A stretch of 64,000 bases of DNA, taken from Delftia tsuruhatensis (GTDB lineage: Bacteria > Pseudomonadota > Gammaproteobacteria > Burkholderiales > Burkholderiaceae_C). A model generated the notes under the pieces. The model was given only the letters and a program-made list of their open reading frames with translations. It made no database searches and was not told where the DNA came from. The position numbers and the translations under genes were made by a program. The DNA lies in the NCBI RefSeq assembly GCF_903815225.1, contig NZ_LR813084.1, positions 3,142,501 through 3,206,500 on the forward strand. The letters are read 5' to 3'. Shown piece after piece: positions 8,683 to 18,026 of the stretch (position 1 is its first letter; each line of letters starts with the position of its first letter).

Positions 8683-9585
8683 TCAGCGGTCGCCGGCCTC
8701 GGGCTGGAGCAGTGCCGTGACCACATTGCGCAGCGCCTGCTCCTGGGCCTGGCCTTCGATGAAGGACAGCACATAGCCGCGCTCATGCCAGTCGCCTTCG
8801 AGGGGGGCCCAGCCCAGTTCGGGTTCGGGGTGGAAGCCGCGCAGCACGCCGGGCGGCATCAGCCCGACGCCCAGGCCCTCGCGCACCAGGGCCAGCATGG
8901 TGTCGAAGCCGCTGACGGTGAAGTCGTTGCGGAACACCCGGCCCCGGCTGCGGTGGGCGCGGCGCAGTGCGGCCAGGATAGCCGAGCCCCGGCCCAGGCT
9001 GACGATGGGGCAGTCCAGCAGCCGGTCCAGCGCCACGGGCTCAGCGCCGAAGCTGAAATGCCTGCGGCTGTAGACCAGCACCAGGCTGTCGCGCCGGTAG
9101 TCGGAGCGCGGCAGGTCCACGAAGCCGCTGGTCTTCTCGTAGATGCCGATGTCGATGACCTTGTCGCGCAGCAGCTGCTGCACGATGCGGCTGTTTTCCT
9201 CCACCACCTGCAGCGTGATGTGGGGGTAACGGCGCTGGGTGGCCGCGATATCCGCCGCCAGGAACTGCAGGATGGCGGACTTGGGCGCGCCGATGAGGAT
9301 GCGGCCGTCGCGGCCCTGGCCCAGGGCCTGTGCATCCCCTTGCAGGCGCTCGACCAGGTTGCCGATCTGGCGGATATGGGCCAGCAGCTTCACGCCCGGC
9401 TCGGTGGCGTGCACGCCATGGGGCTGGCGCTTGAACAGCCGGGTGCCCAGCTGGGACTCCAGCTCGCTGAGCCGCCGTGATGCGGCCGCCACCGCCAGCT
9501 GCAGCCGGTCGGCCGCGCGCGAGATGCTGCCTTCCTCGGCGATGGCCAGCACGAGCTGGACGGTGGTGGAGTCGATCTTCATCAT
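8683..9585 (-). CDS. LysR-family transcriptional regulator
   Basis: 300 aa. The N-terminal winged helix is visible as [35 protein letters not shown], with GTRLFKR after it; a LysR effector domain follows (GRILIGAP...TLQVVEENS...[12 protein letters not shown]). Two adjacent ATG codons occur at 9585 and 9582; GAGGG lies upstream. It is transcribed in the same direction as, and just upstream of, the Bug/CoA-transferase/crotonase genes (110-bp gap) and probably controls them. This is unlike the usual divergent LysR layout. Confidence 0.92.
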   Translation of the reverse strand: MMKIDSTTVQLVLAIAEEGSISRAADRLQLAVAAASRRLSELESQLGTRLFKRQPHGVHATEPGVKLLAHIRQIGNLVERLQGDAQALGQGRDGRILIGAPKSAILQFLAADIAATQRRYPHITLQVVEENSRIVQQLLRDKVIDIGIYEKTSGFVDLPRSDYRRDSLVLVYSRRHFSFGAEPVALDRLLDCPIVSLGRGSAILAALRRAHRSRGRVFRNDFTVSGFDTMLALVREGLGVGLMPPGVLRGFHPEPELGWAPLEGDWHERGYVLSFIEGQAQEQALRNVVTALLQPEAGDR

Positions 9586-9638
9586 GCGGCAAAGCCCTCT
9601 CGTCTGGCTGGAGGCCGACGATTGTGCCGCAGGGCAGG

Positions 9639-10289
9639 TCAGGCCTTGCGCGCGTTTTGCAGGGCCTTGGCTTCGCTGGCCAGGGCGGTGATCCGTGCCC
9701 AGTCGCCCTGCTCCAGCGCATCGCCGGGCACCAGCCAGGAGCCTCCCACGCAGATGACGTTCTTCAACGCCAGGAACTCGGCTGCGTTGCCGGGAGAAAT
9801 CCCGCCCGTGGGGCAAAAGCGCACGTCGCCGAACGGACCCTGCCAGGCCTTGAGCATGGCTGCACCGCCGGCCTGCACGGCGGGGAAGAATTTCAGCTCG
9901 TTGAAGCCGTCGGCCTGGGCGGCCATGATCTCGCCGCTGGTGGCCACGCCGGGCAGCAGCGGCAATTGCAGGTCCTGGCAGGCCTGGCCCAGCGCGCCGG
10001 TATAGCCGGGGCTGACCGCGAAACGTGCGCCGGCATCCACGCAGGCACGCGCATCGGCCGCGCTGCGCACGGTGCCGGCGCCGACGATGGCTTCTGGCAC
10101 GGCGCGCGCGATGGCCTCGATGCTGGCCAGCCCCTGGGGCGTGCGCAGTGTGACTTCCAGCACGCGGATGCCGCCCGCGACCAGGGCACTGGCCATGGGC
10201 ACGGCGTGGGCGAGTTCGTGCAGGACGATGACCGGGATGACCGGCGCGTCCTGCATGATGTCCAGAGCGGTCAGTCGTTGTCGATCCAT
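9639..10289 (-). CDS. eda: KDPG/KHG aldolase (Entner-Doudoroff)
   Basis: 216 aa from ATG 10289, which lies inside the end of edd (19-nt overlap). Cleaves 2-keto-3-deoxy-6-phosphogluconate to pyruvate and glyceraldehyde 3-phosphate. Motifs: [30 protein letters not shown] with the catalytic Glu region, VGAGTV, and FNELKFFPA carrying the Schiff-base lysine; [12 protein letters not shown] binds the phosphate. Last gene of the gluconate operon gntK-TRAP-edd-eda. Confidence 0.95.
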   Translation of the reverse strand: MDRQRLTALDIMQDAPVIPVIVLHELAHAVPMASALVAGGIRVLEVTLRTPQGLASIEAIARAVPEAIVGAGTVRSAADARACVDAGARFAVSPGYTGALGQACQDLQLPLLPGVATSGEIMAAQADGFNELKFFPAVQAGGAAMLKAWQGPFGDVRFCPTGGISPGNAAEFLALKNVICVGGSWLVPGDALEQGDWARITALASEAKALQNARKA

Positions 10290-12100
10290 GTGCAGGCTCC
10301 CTCTTCTGCGCTGAGCGCGTGGCGCCGGAATCCGGCGAACAGTTCGCGGCCGAAACCCCGGCCATTGGCGGCGCGCAGCGCCTCGGGCATGGTGGCCACA
10401 GGGCGCTGCTGCCATTGTTCTTCACTCACCAGCACGGCCAGCGTACCGGCCACGGCGTCCAGTCGCACCGTATCGCCATCGCGCAGGCGCGCCAGCGGCC
10501 CGCCCACGCAGGCCTCGGGCGAGACGTGGATGGCGGCGGGCACCTTGCCCGAGGCTCCGCTCATGCGGCCATCGGTCACCAGGGCCACCTTGAATCCCTT
10601 GCCCTGGAGCACGGCCAGCGGCGGCGTGAGCTTGTGCAGCTCGGGCATGCCATTGGCGCGCGGCCCCTGCCAGCGCACGACGCAGACCACGTCGCGGTCC
10701 AGCTCGCCGGCCTTGAAGGCCTGCTGCAGGGCTTCCTGGGAATCGAACACGCGCGCGGGCGCCTCGATGATGTGGCGCTCCTCGGGCACGGCGCTGACCT
10801 TGATCACGCTGCGCCCCAGGTTGCCGGACAGCAGCTTGAGCCCGCCCGTGGCGCTGAAAGGCTCGCTGGTGGGCCGCAGCACCGACAGATCACCCGACAC
10901 TGCGGCCTCGCGCCATGCCAGTTGCCCTGCCTGCGTGCCGGGAATGCACGCGAATTCCTGCATGCCCTGCTGGCGCACCGTCAGCACATCGCCATGCATG
11001 AGGCCAGCCTTCAGCAACTGGCCGATCACGAAGCCCGGGCCGCCCGCGGCCTGGAACTGGTTCACATCGGCACTGCCATTGGGATACACGCGGGCCAGCA
11101 GCGGCACCACACCCGAGAGTTCGGAAAAATCGTTCCAGTCGATGCGGATGCCCGCCGCGCGGGCCACGGCCACCCAGTGGATCAGGTGGTTGGTGGAGCC
11201 GCCCGTTGCCAGCAGGGCCACCATGGCGTTGACGATGCAGCGCTCGTCCACCACATGGCCGATGGGCGCGAAGCGCCGGTTTTTCGTGATGCCCAGCACC
11301 GTGCGCATGGCCTCGCGCGTGAGCAGTTCGCGCTCGCCGTCGCCGGGGTTGATGAAGGCCGTGCCCGGCACGTGCAGGCCCATGGCTTCCAGCAGCATCT
11401 GGTTGCTGTTGGCCGTGCCGTAGAAGGTGCAGGTGCCTTCGCCATGGTAGGCGGCGGACTCTGCTGCCAGCAGTTCCTTGCGGCCCACCAGGCCCTGGGC
11501 GGCCTGCTCGCGGACCTTGGCCTTTTCGCCATTGGACAGGCCCGAGGTCATGGGACCTGCCGGCACGAAGACCGTGGGCAGATGGCCGAAATGCAGGGCG
11601 CCTATCAGCAGGCCCGGCACGATCTTGTCGCAGATGCCCAGCATCAGCGCGGCGTCGAAGACATCGTGCGAGAGCGCGATGGCCGCGCCCATGGCGATGG
11701 CGTCGCGGCTGAACAGGCTCAGTTCCATCCCCGGCGCGCCCTGGGTCACGCCGTCGCACATGGCAGGCACGCCGCCCGCCACCTGGGCCGTGGCGCCCTG
11801 CCTGCGGGCCTCGTCCTTGAGGATGTCCGGATAGTGGGCCAGCGGCGCATGGGCCGACAGCACATCGTTGTACGCGGTGACGATGGCGACGTTGGGCGCC
11901 TTCTCCTCGACGATGCGGATGCGGTCGCGGCCCGGAATGCCCGCAAAGGCATGCGCCACGTTGGCGCAGCCCATGGACTGGGCGCCGGGCGGCCTGGCGG
12001 CCATGGCATCCACCTGTTCAAGGTAGGCTGCGCGCGACTCGGCGCTGCGCTCGCGGATGCGGCGCGTGACTTGTTCGACGATGGGGTGGATGGTGCTCAT
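10271..12100 (-). CDS. edd: 6-phosphogluconate dehydratase
   Basis: 609 aa, typical family length. Converts 6-phosphogluconate to 2-keto-3-deoxy-6-phosphogluconate in the Entner-Doudoroff pathway. IlvD/Edd signatures are clear: [27 protein letters not shown] with a [4Fe-4S] ligand cysteine, [34 protein letters not shown], and [18 protein letters not shown] near the C terminus. It follows the TRAP binding-protein gene after a 96-bp gap that contains a strong hairpin (12147-12189), and overlaps eda by 19 nt. Confidence 0.96.
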   Translation of the reverse strand: MSTIHPIVEQVTRRIRERSAESRAAYLEQVDAMAARPPGAQSMGCANVAHAFAGIPGRDRIRIVEEKAPNVAIVTAYNDVLSAHAPLAHYPDILKDEARRQGATAQVAGGVPAMCDGVTQGAPGMELSLFSRDAIAMGAAIALSHDVFDAALMLGICDKIVPGLLIGALHFGHLPTVFVPAGPMTSGLSNGEKAKVREQAAQGLVGRKELLAAESAAYHGEGTCTFYGTANSNQMLLEAMGLHVPGTAFINPGDGERELLTREAMRTVLGITKNRRFAPIGHVVDERCIVNAMVALLATGGSTNHLIHWVAVARAAGIRIDWNDFSELSGVVPLLARVYPNGSADVNQFQAAGGPGFVIGQLLKAGLMHGDVLTVRQQGMQEFACIPGTQAGQLAWREAAVSGDLSVLRPTSEPFSATGGLKLLSGNLGRSVIKVSAVPEERHIIEAPARVFDSQEALQQAFKAGELDRDVVCVVRWQGPRANGMPELHKLTPPLAVLQGKGFKVALVTDGRMSGASGKVPAAIHVSPEACVGGPLARLRDGDTVRLDAVAGTLAVLVSEEQWQQRPVATMPEALRAANGRGFGRELFAGFRRHALSAEEGACTWIDND

Positions 12101-12146
12101 GCGTGGTTCCTGCGGATGCGCTGTCGCGCGTCGTCCTTGTCGTGTT

Positions 12147-12189
12147 GGGGTGGCCGGGTCACGGTCCCCTTTCGTGTCCCGGCCACCCC
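12147..12189 (-). terminator. Hairpin between dctP-like gene and edd
   Basis: A 12-bp perfect stem (12147-12158 with 12178-12189) and 19-nt loop lie 7 nt after the binding-protein stop. No uridine run follows. In binding-protein operons such hairpins usually stabilise the upstream message and reduce downstream expression, so partial rather than full termination is inferred. Confidence 0.45.
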
Positions 12190-12196
12190 GTGCAGC

Positions 12197-13216
12197 TTAC
12201 TTGGCTGCGCGGGCCTGCTTGACGGCGGCCTGCACCTCGTCCCAGGTGCCCTGGCCCACGGTCTTGGCGATGCCGGCGTTCACCGCCGTGAGCTTGTCGC
12301 GCATGCGGTTGGCTTCGGCCGCGGGCAGCTCGTTGACCTGCATGCCCTTGGCCTTGATGTCGGCCAGGGCCTTGGCCGCTTCCTCGCGCGTGTCCTTGCG
12401 CTCGAACTCACGGCTCTTGATGGCGGCGTCCTGCAGGACCTTCTTCTCGGCAGGGCTCAGAGTGTCCCACCATTTCTTGCTCACGGTGACGATCCAGGGG
12501 CTGTAGACGTGGTTGGACACCGTCAGGTACTTCTGCACCTCGTAGAACTTGCTGGACAGCACGGTGTTGAACGGGTTTTCCTGGCCATCGACCGCGCGCG
12601 TCTCCAGCGCCGTGAACAGCTCGGAGAACGGCAGCGGCACGGCGTTGGCGCCCAGGGCCTTGAAGCTGTCCAGGAAGACGTTGTTCTGCATCACGCGCAG
12701 CTTGACATCGGCCAGGTCTTCCAGCCTGGCGATGGGCCGCTTGTTGTTGGTGAGGTTGCGGAAGCCATTTTCCCAGTAGACCAGGCCCACCATGCCCTTG
12801 GGCTCCAGCGTGGCCTTGACCTTCTCGCCCACCGGGCCGTCGAGCACGGCGTCGGCCTCCCTGGCATTGCTGAACAGGAAGGGGGTGTCCCAGACCGCCA
12901 TCTCGGGCGACAGGCCGACCAGGGTGGCCGTGGAGCCGACCATCATCTCCTGGGCGCCGCCGATCAGCGCCTGCTGCATCTGCGTGTCCGAGCCCAGCGA
13001 GGCATTGCCGATGGCGCGCACCTTCATCTTGCCGCCCGTGGCCTTTTCCACCTCCTTGGCGAAGAAGCGCGCCGCGCGGCCCTGGTTGGAGTCATCGACC
13101 AGGCCGTAGCCGAAGCGCACGATGCGCGGCTTGAAGTCCTGGGCCAGGGCCTGGCCCGTGGCGGCCAGCGTGGTGACGGCGGCCATCAGGCCGGCCAGTG
13201 CAAAGGGAATACGCAT
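12197..13216 (-). CDS. TRAP transporter substrate-binding protein (DctP family), gluconate-type locus
   Basis: 339 aa. Start ATG 13216 is preferred over the ATG two codons earlier because AAGGAG lies 6 nt before it but only 1 nt before the other. Sec signal MRIPFALAGLMAAVTTLAATGQALAQ. DctP blocks: RFGYGLVDDSNQGRAARFFAKEVEK, GSDTQMQQALIGGAQEM, RVMQNNVFLDSFKALGANAVPLPFSELFTALETRAVDGQENP (with the Arg and Asn that hold the carboxylate). Located between gntK and edd, so a sugar acid, most likely gluconate, is the inferred ligand. Confidence 0.92.
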   Translation of the reverse strand: MRIPFALAGLMAAVTTLAATGQALAQDFKPRIVRFGYGLVDDSNQGRAARFFAKEVEKATGGKMKVRAIGNASLGSDTQMQQALIGGAQEMMVGSTATLVGLSPEMAVWDTPFLFSNAREADAVLDGPVGEKVKATLEPKGMVGLVYWENGFRNLTNNKRPIARLEDLADVKLRVMQNNVFLDSFKALGANAVPLPFSELFTALETRAVDGQENPFNTVLSSKFYEVQKYLTVSNHVYSPWIVTVSKKWWDTLSPAEKKVLQDAAIKSREFERKDTREEAAKALADIKAKGMQVNELPAAEANRMRDKLTAVNAGIAKTVGQGTWDEVQAAVKQARAAK

Positions 13217-13244
13217 GTTCATCTCCTTGGGTTGTAGTGAGGGG

Positions 13245-14525
13245 TCAGTGCATCCAGCGCAGCGGGGCGAGGATGATTTGCGGAAAGATCACGAAGAGCA
13301 CGGCCAGCAGCACATAGACCATCAGGAACGGGTTCGTGCCCTTGATCACCGTCTCCATGCGCAGCCGGCCCACGCCGGCGACCACGTTCTGCACCGTGCC
13401 CACGGGCGGCGTGATCAGGCCGATGCAGCCCACGTAGATGAACATGAAGCCGAAGTAGATGGGATCGATGCCGGCCTTGACGGCCAGCGGCGCGCAGACC
13501 GGGCCGAAGATCAGGATGGTCGGCGTCAGGTCCATGGCCGTGCCCACCACCAGCAGGAACAGCATCATCATGGCCATGAACAGCACGGGATTGCCCAGCA
13601 GGCCCGAGAAGCTGTCGGCCAGCAGGTTGGGCAGGTCGGCCAGCGTGATCATGTAGGCCGTCACCGTGGCCGCGCCGCACAGGAACATCACCACGGCCGT
13701 GGTCTTGGCCGCGGCCAGGAAGACGGCGTACAGGCGGCTCCACGTCATTTCGCGGTAGATCACCATGGACACGAACAGGGCATAGACCGCCGCCACCACG
13801 GCCGCCTCGGTAGGCGTGAACACGCCGCCCTTGAGGCCGCCCAGGATGATGACCGGCATCATCATGGCCCAGAAGCTCTGGGCCAGGGCCTTCAGGCGCG
13901 GCCCCCAGGCCATGCGCTGACCGCGCGGCAGGTCGTACTTGCGGGCGATGGACCACCAGGCAAGGATCAGGAACACGCCCATGATCAGGCCCGGCACCAC
14001 GCCCGACAGGAACAGCTTGCTGATCGAGGTATTGGTGGTCACGCCGTAGATCACGAAGGGCATGGACGGCGGAATGATGGGCGCGATGATGCCGCCCGAG
14101 GCCAGCAGGCCGGCGCTGTAGCTGTCCGGATACTTCTGGTCGCGCATCATGGGCAGCAGGATGGTGGCCAGCGCGGCGGTGTCGGCGATGGCCGAGCCGC
14201 TCATCGAGGCCAGCAGCACCGCCGCGCCGATGGCCACATAGCCCAGGCCACCGCGGATGTGGCCCACGTAGGCACGCGCCAGGTCGATGATGCGGCGCGA
14301 CAGGCCGCCTGCATTCATCAGCTCGCCGGCCAGGATGAAGAAGGGCACGGCCAGCAGCGGAAAGTTGTCGAAGCCGGCCTGCAGGTTCTGCGCGAGCAGT
14401 TGCGCGTCGAAGAAGTCCAGATGCCACATCAGCGCCACGCCGGTGAGCACCAGCGCCTGGGCGATCGGCATGCCGATCACCATGCCGCCGATCAGCACGG
14501 CCAGAAAGATCAGGGTCACGACCAT
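13245..14525 (-). CDS. TRAP transporter large permease (DctM family)
   Basis: 426 aa with about twelve hydrophobic segments; the ion-coupled transport subunit of a TRAP system. Family blocks: GMPIAQALVLTGVALM, AVPFFILAGELMNAGGLSRRII, LASMSGSAIADTAALATILLP, IIAPIIPPSMPFVIYGV and FIYVGCIGLITPPVGTVQNVVAG. AAGGAG precedes the ATG. Follows the small permease by 12 nt and precedes the binding-protein gene by 28 nt. Confidence 0.95.
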   Translation of the reverse strand: MVVTLIFLAVLIGGMVIGMPIAQALVLTGVALMWHLDFFDAQLLAQNLQAGFDNFPLLAVPFFILAGELMNAGGLSRRIIDLARAYVGHIRGGLGYVAIGAAVLLASMSGSAIADTAALATILLPMMRDQKYPDSYSAGLLASGGIIAPIIPPSMPFVIYGVTTNTSISKLFLSGVVPGLIMGVFLILAWWSIARKYDLPRGQRMAWGPRLKALAQSFWAMMMPVIILGGLKGGVFTPTEAAVVAAVYALFVSMVIYREMTWSRLYAVFLAAAKTTAVVMFLCGAATVTAYMITLADLPNLLADSFSGLLGNPVLFMAMMMLFLLVVGTAMDLTPTILIFGPVCAPLAVKAGIDPIYFGFMFIYVGCIGLITPPVGTVQNVVAGVGRLRMETVIKGTNPFLMVYVLLAVLFVIFPQIILAPLRWMH

Positions 14526-14537
14526 GGTGTCTGCTCC

Positions 14538-15044
14538 TTACTCGACCGAAGTCTCGGCATGGCTCTCGGCGGGTGCGCCGCGGCGAAGATCGCGCAGCGT
14601 CACCACGATCAGGCCCACGGCCAGCACCAGGGTCGCCGCAGCGCCCAGGGCCAGCGGATAGCCGAGCACGGTGCTGAAGCTGTTCAGCCCTGCCTCCACC
14701 TGGGCCCAGGAGCCCCACAGCAGCAGGCCCATGCACGCGAGGACCAGCAGTTGCGACACCCAGAACAGCGCCTTGCGTGCAACGGGGCCCACGCGCGAGG
14801 TCACGAGATCGAATCCCAGATGGCTGCCCTCGAAGGCCGCGACGATGGCGCCGATCGCCACCAGCCAGACGAAGAGCAGGCGCGAGATTTCCTCATAGGA
14901 CACGATGCTGGTGTGGAACACGTAGCGCAGCACCACATTGACGAAGACGGCGATGACCATGCCAGCCAGGGCCAGCACCATCAGCGCCTCGGCCAGGCGC
15001 TGCAGGACCGGCTTGGGCCGGGCTGCGGGGGAATCGGGTTGCAT
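14538..15044 (-). CDS. TRAP transporter small permease (DctQ family)
   Basis: 168 aa, four membrane segments: ALMVLALAGMVIAVFVNVVLRYVF, IVSYEEISRLLFVWLVAIGAIVAAFEGSHLGFD, ALFWVSQLLVLACMGLLLWGSW, and GAAATLVLAVGLIVVTLRDL. The E-E-x-x-R segment after helix 1 is typical of DctQ. AGGAGA lies before the start. It forms the TRAP complex with the DctM and DctP proteins encoded downstream. Confidence 0.93.
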   Translation of the reverse strand: MQPDSPAARPKPVLQRLAEALMVLALAGMVIAVFVNVVLRYVFHTSIVSYEEISRLLFVWLVAIGAIVAAFEGSHLGFDLVTSRVGPVARKALFWVSQLLVLACMGLLLWGSWAQVEAGLNSFSTVLGYPLALGAAATLVLAVGLIVVTLRDLRRGAPAESHAETSVE

Positions 15045-15062
15045 GGGGAATGTCTCCTGGTG

Positions 15063-15632
15063 TTATGGGTTTGGAGTCGGTTCAGGGGTCTGGTCCAGCC
15101 AGGCCCGGGTGCGGTGCACGATCTCGGCCAAGGGCAGCGTGGCATCCACGCTGAGCACGGCGCCCTCGCCTGCGGGGCTCTCCAGCGTGGCGAACTGGTT
15201 GGCCACGAGTTCCGGCGAGAAGAAGTGCCCCGAGCGCTCTTGCACGCGCTGCAGCGCGGTCTCGTAGCCGAGGTCCAGGAAGACGAAGCCCACGGTGCCG
15301 GCCGGGCCGGCTTCGCGCAGCCGGTCGCGGTACTTGCGCTTGAGCGCCGAGCAGGTCAGCACCACGCCAGGGCCGGGCGAGGCGACGGCCGTTCCCAGCA
15401 GGCGGGCCAGCGTGTCCAGCCAGCCGCTGCGGTCCTCATCGGTGAGGGGGATGCCGGCCTGCATCTTGCGGATGCTCTCTTCGGCGTGGTGGGCATCACC
15501 TTCATGCAGGGTCCAGCCCAGCGCATCGGCCAGGGACTGGCCCACGCTGGATTTGCCACAGCCGGACACGCCCATGACGACCAGCGCCCGAGGCCTGTCT
15601 TCTGGGGAAATTGTTGGGATAGCGCTATCCAT
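15063..15632 (-). CDS. gntK: Gluconokinase
   Basis: 189 aa. Phosphorylates gluconate to 6-phosphogluconate with ATP. P-loop GVSGCGKSS at about 21-29, then EGDAHHAEESIRKMQAGIPLTDEDRSGWL and LTCSALKRKYRDRLR, all typical of GntK. First gene of the operon. Oddity: the ATG at 15632 has no Shine-Dalgarno, and a perfect operator palindrome (15617-15630) overlaps its first five codons. Leaderless translation or a start a little downstream (for example CTG at codon 17) are both possible; the P-loop needs most of this N terminus. Confidence 0.93.
   Translation of the reverse strand: MDSAIPTISPEDRPRALVVMGVSGCGKSSVGQSLADALGWTLHEGDAHHAEESIRKMQAGIPLTDEDRSGWLDTLARLLGTAVASPGPGVVLTCSALKRKYRDRLREAGPAGTVGFVFLDLGYETALQRVQERSGHFFSPELVANQFATLESPAGEGAVLSVDATLPLAEIVHRTRAWLDQTPEPTPNP
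15617..15630. promoter_or_regulatory. LacI-type operator 1 (gnt), overlapping the gntK start
   Basis: GGATAGCGCTATCC is a 14-bp perfect palindrome with the central CG pair usual for LacI-family operators. It overlaps codons 1-5 of gntK. A second copy of the core lies 127 bp away on the regulator side. Binding here would block early transcription. Confidence 0.75.
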
Positions 15633-15647
15633 GATTTTGCAAAAATT

Positions 15648-15666
15648 GGCAGACCAGGGGTCTGCC
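15648..15666 (-). terminator. Hairpin with U-run just before gntK
   Basis: GGCAGACC-cct-GGTCTGCC (8-bp perfect stem) read on the minus strand is followed by AATTTTTG and then, 15 nt after the stem, by the gntK ATG. This looks like an intrinsic terminator or attenuator in the gntK leader. It could also insulate gntK from read-in from the right. Confidence 0.4.
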
Positions 15667-15744
15667 TTGGATTTCGATGTTCCGGCGTTCTTCCCAGGCT
15701 GGCTGCGGGTTTACACGCAGCCGCAACGGCTTCGGGATGAATGG

Positions 15745-15756
15745 GATAGCGCTATC
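15745..15756. promoter_or_regulatory. LacI-type operator 2 (gnt), upstream of the regulator gene
   Basis: GATAGCGCTATC repeats the core of operator 1, and both sites share TGGGATAGCGCTATC. Centre-to-centre distance is 127 bp, about twelve helical turns, so looping by a tetramer is geometrically possible. It lies about 40 bp upstream of the regulator start, consistent with autoregulation. Confidence 0.7.
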
Positions 15757-15796
15757 ATAACCTTCGCCGATATGACCACCGACCTAGGACAATCCC

Positions 15797-16873
15797 TTGG
15801 CCCGACACACTCCGCCCACAGCTTCGAAACCATCTCCTGCCGAGCATGCCCCCGGCCGAGCACGTTCCTCGCGTGCCAGTGGCCGCATCACGCTCAGCGA
15901 CGTGGCGCAGGCTGCCGGGGTCAGCCCCATGACGGTTTCACGCGCGCTGCGCGGCGAGAGGCGTGTGGACCCGACCCTGGTGGAGAAGATCCAGGCCACG
16001 GCCCGGCAGATGGGCTATGTGCCCGACCCCGCGGCACGCGCCCTGGCCTCGCAGAAAAGCAGCCAGGTGCTGGTGCTGGTGCCCATGCTGTCAAATACCT
16101 TGTTCGTGGACCTGATAGAGGCCGTGCACAAGCAACTGTTCGCGGCCGGCTACCACGCCTTGATCGGCGTGACCCACTACGACCGTGCCGAGGAAGAGCA
16201 ACTGCTGCGCACCTACCTGCCCATGCGCCCTGCCGGCCTGCTGCTCACCGGCTTCGACCGCAGCCCCGCCGCACGGGCGCTGGTGGAGGCCAGCAAAGTG
16301 CCCTGCGTGCACCTGATGGAGCTGGGCGGCGCGGCGGACACGCCCAGCGTGGGGTTTTCCCAGGCCGAAGCGGGCGCGGCGATCACGCGCCATCTGATGG
16401 AGCGGGGACACCGGCGCATCGCCTTCTGTGCAGGTCAGCTCGATGCCCGTGTGATGCAGCGTGCCGCCGGCTATCGCGATGCACTGAAAGAGGCCGGCCT
16501 GCACGATCCTGCGCTGGAGCTGCTGTGGCCCCGCCCCACGTCGATGGCGCTGGGCGCCGAGCTGCTGGATGCCGCGCTGCGCCTGGAACCTGCTGTCGAC
16601 GCCCTGTTCTTCTGCAATGACGACATCGCCCAGGGTGCGCTGCTGGAAGCCTTGCGCAGGGGTATCCGCGTACCCCGGCAGATCGCCATCGCAGGCTTCA
16701 ACGACCTGCCCGGCAGCGACCAGATGGTGCCGCCGCTGACCACCATCCGCACGCCGCGCGGCCCCATCGGCACCGAGGGTGCGCGCATGCTGCTCCAGCT
16801 GATGCGCGGCGAGCCCGTGGAGCAGCACAGCGTGGACCTGGGCTATGAACTGGTGGTGCGCCAGAGCAGCTGA
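15797..16873 (+). CDS. LacI-family repressor of the gluconate operon (GntR-type)
   Basis: 358 aa. Start is TTG 15797: AGGA lies 7 nt upstream, a stop is in frame at 15785, and no ATG or GTG occurs before the DNA-binding domain. Helix-turn-helix ITLSDVAQAAGVSPMTVSRALRG at about 31-53, hinge PDPAARALASQKS, then a periplasmic-binding-protein-like sensor domain (VLVLVPMLSNTLFVDLIEAV, FFCNDDIAQGALLEAL, IAIAGFNDLPGSDQMVPPLTTI). Divergent from gntK with matched operators at 15617 and 15745. Gluconate or its phosphate is the likely inducer (inference). Confidence 0.92.
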   Translation: MARHTPPTASKPSPAEHAPGRARSSRASGRITLSDVAQAAGVSPMTVSRALRGERRVDPTLVEKIQATARQMGYVPDPAARALASQKSSQVLVLVPMLSNTLFVDLIEAVHKQLFAAGYHALIGVTHYDRAEEEQLLRTYLPMRPAGLLLTGFDRSPAARALVEASKVPCVHLMELGGAADTPSVGFSQAEAGAAITRHLMERGHRRIAFCAGQLDARVMQRAAGYRDALKEAGLHDPALELLWPRPTSMALGAELLDAALRLEPAVDALFFCNDDIAQGALLEALRRGIRVPRQIAIAGFNDLPGSDQMVPPLTTIRTPRGPIGTEGARMLLQLMRGEPVEQHSVDLGYELVVRQSS

Positions 16874-16905
16874 GGCACCGGCGGTTTCGGCCTCCCCGCA
16901 GGTGC

Positions 16906-17877
16906 TCAGCCCGGCAGCAGGCGGCGCAGAGTGTCGGCCAGATCCTCGGCCACGAACTTGGCCACGTAGCCGTCCGCGCCGACGCTGCGCACGTGGTCCT
17001 CGTTGGCCGAGCCGGACAGCGAGGAATGGATGACCACGGGGATGGGATGAAAGCGCGCATCCTGCTTGATGTTGCGCGTGAGCGTGAAACCGTCCATCTC
17101 GGGCATCTCCAGGTCGGTCAGCACCAGGGCGACCTTGTCGGTGATGTCCAGGCCCTCGGCCTCGGCCATGCGGGCCAGGGCGTTGAGGCGGTCCCAGGCC
17201 TCCTGGCCCGACTTGAGCATCTCGTAGGGAGCCTGCAGCACCTTCAGTTCCTTCTCGATCAGGGAGCGCGCCACGAAGGAATCGTCCGCGGCCAGCACGA
17301 TGGCGCCGGGCTTGAGGTGAAGCCGGGGCCCGACCTTCTCCGGAGTGATCTCCTGGCCGTCGGAGGGCGAGACCAATTGCAGGATGGCTTCCACATCCAG
17401 CACCTGGGCCAGGCGGGACCCATCGGTGTTGCCATCGAGGCGGGCGATGCTGGTCACCAGCCGGCCCGAGGTCCCGCTGGCCTCGGCCGACAGTACCTGC
17501 TTCCAGTCCAGGCGCACGATGTCCTCGACGGCCTCCACCGCGAAGGCCTGGGTGGTGCGTGCATATTCGGTGACCAGCATGATGTTCAGCCCGGTCTGCG
17601 GCTTGCAGCCCACGATGGCTGGAAGGTTCAGCACAGGAATCACCTGCCCGCGCAGATTCACCACGCCCAGCGAATGCGGCGTGCCGCCTGCAATGGGCGT
17701 GATCTGAGGCATGGCCACGATCTCGCGCACCTTGAACACGTTGATTCCGAACAGCTCGGACTTGCCCAGCTCCGAGTCACTGCCCAGCCGGAACAGCAGC
17801 AACTCGAACTGGTTGTTGCTCGTGAGGTTGGTGCGCTCGTCGATCTCTCGCTGGGCGGCCTTGGAGTTGAGGTTCAT
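16906..17877 (-). CDS. cheV: Chemotaxis protein CheV (CheW-receiver fusion)
   Basis: 323 aa from ATG 17877, with AGGA upstream. A CheW-like domain comes first (FELLLFRLG, ELFGINVFKVREIVAMPQITPI, HSLGVVNLRGQVIPVLNLPAIVG; about 20-165) and a receiver domain second (IVLAADDSFVARSLIEKEL, ALVLTDLEMPEMDGFTLTRNIK with the phosphoacceptor Asp in LTDLEM, PVVIHSSLSG, GADGYVAKF). Couples receptors to CheA and is tuned by phosphorylation. It stands alone here; the nearest chemotaxis gene is the receptor at 28 kb. The 32-nt gap to the LacI-type gene is convergent. Confidence 0.94.
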   Translation of the reverse strand: MNLNSKAAQREIDERTNLTSNNQFELLLFRLGSDSELGKSELFGINVFKVREIVAMPQITPIAGGTPHSLGVVNLRGQVIPVLNLPAIVGCKPQTGLNIMLVTEYARTTQAFAVEAVEDIVRLDWKQVLSAEASGTSGRLVTSIARLDGNTDGSRLAQVLDVEAILQLVSPSDGQEITPEKVGPRLHLKPGAIVLAADDSFVARSLIEKELKVLQAPYEMLKSGQEAWDRLNALARMAEAEGLDITDKVALVLTDLEMPEMDGFTLTRNIKQDARFHPIPVVIHSSLSGSANEDHVRSVGADGYVAKFVAEDLADTLRRLLPG

Positions 17878-17973
17878 GCCATGTCCTAAGGGTGACACAT
17901 ACTTTTACAAATTCTAAGGCGAACGCCTCGCGTTCTGTAAAAAATCATGCGTCCGAGGCTGGAGAGGCAGCTC

Positions 17974-18014
17974 GGGCCTGCAATGGCGCTCCTCTGGGAG
18001 GCCATTGCAGGCCC
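17974..18014 (-). terminator. 41-nt hairpin downstream of pccA
   Basis: A 14-bp perfect inverted repeat, GGGCCTGCAATGGC at 17974-17987 and its complement at 18001-18014, with a 13-nt loop. It lies 12 nt after the pccA stop and before the cheV promoter region. No uridine tract follows, so it is a 3' stabiliser or a Rho-assisted terminator for the propionate operon. Confidence 0.5.
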
Positions 18015-18026
18015 GCGGCACAAGTC

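Noticed and set aside
8683..10425. Apparent 580-aa extended LysR protein
   Set aside because: The N-terminal 280 residues are an out-of-frame reading of eda and edd; the helix-turn-helix begins right after ATG 9585.
10319..13237. 972-codon plus-strand frame opposite edd and the TRAP genes
   Set aside because: Mirror of real genes on the minus strand; composition is that of antisense GC-rich DNA and no family motif occurs.
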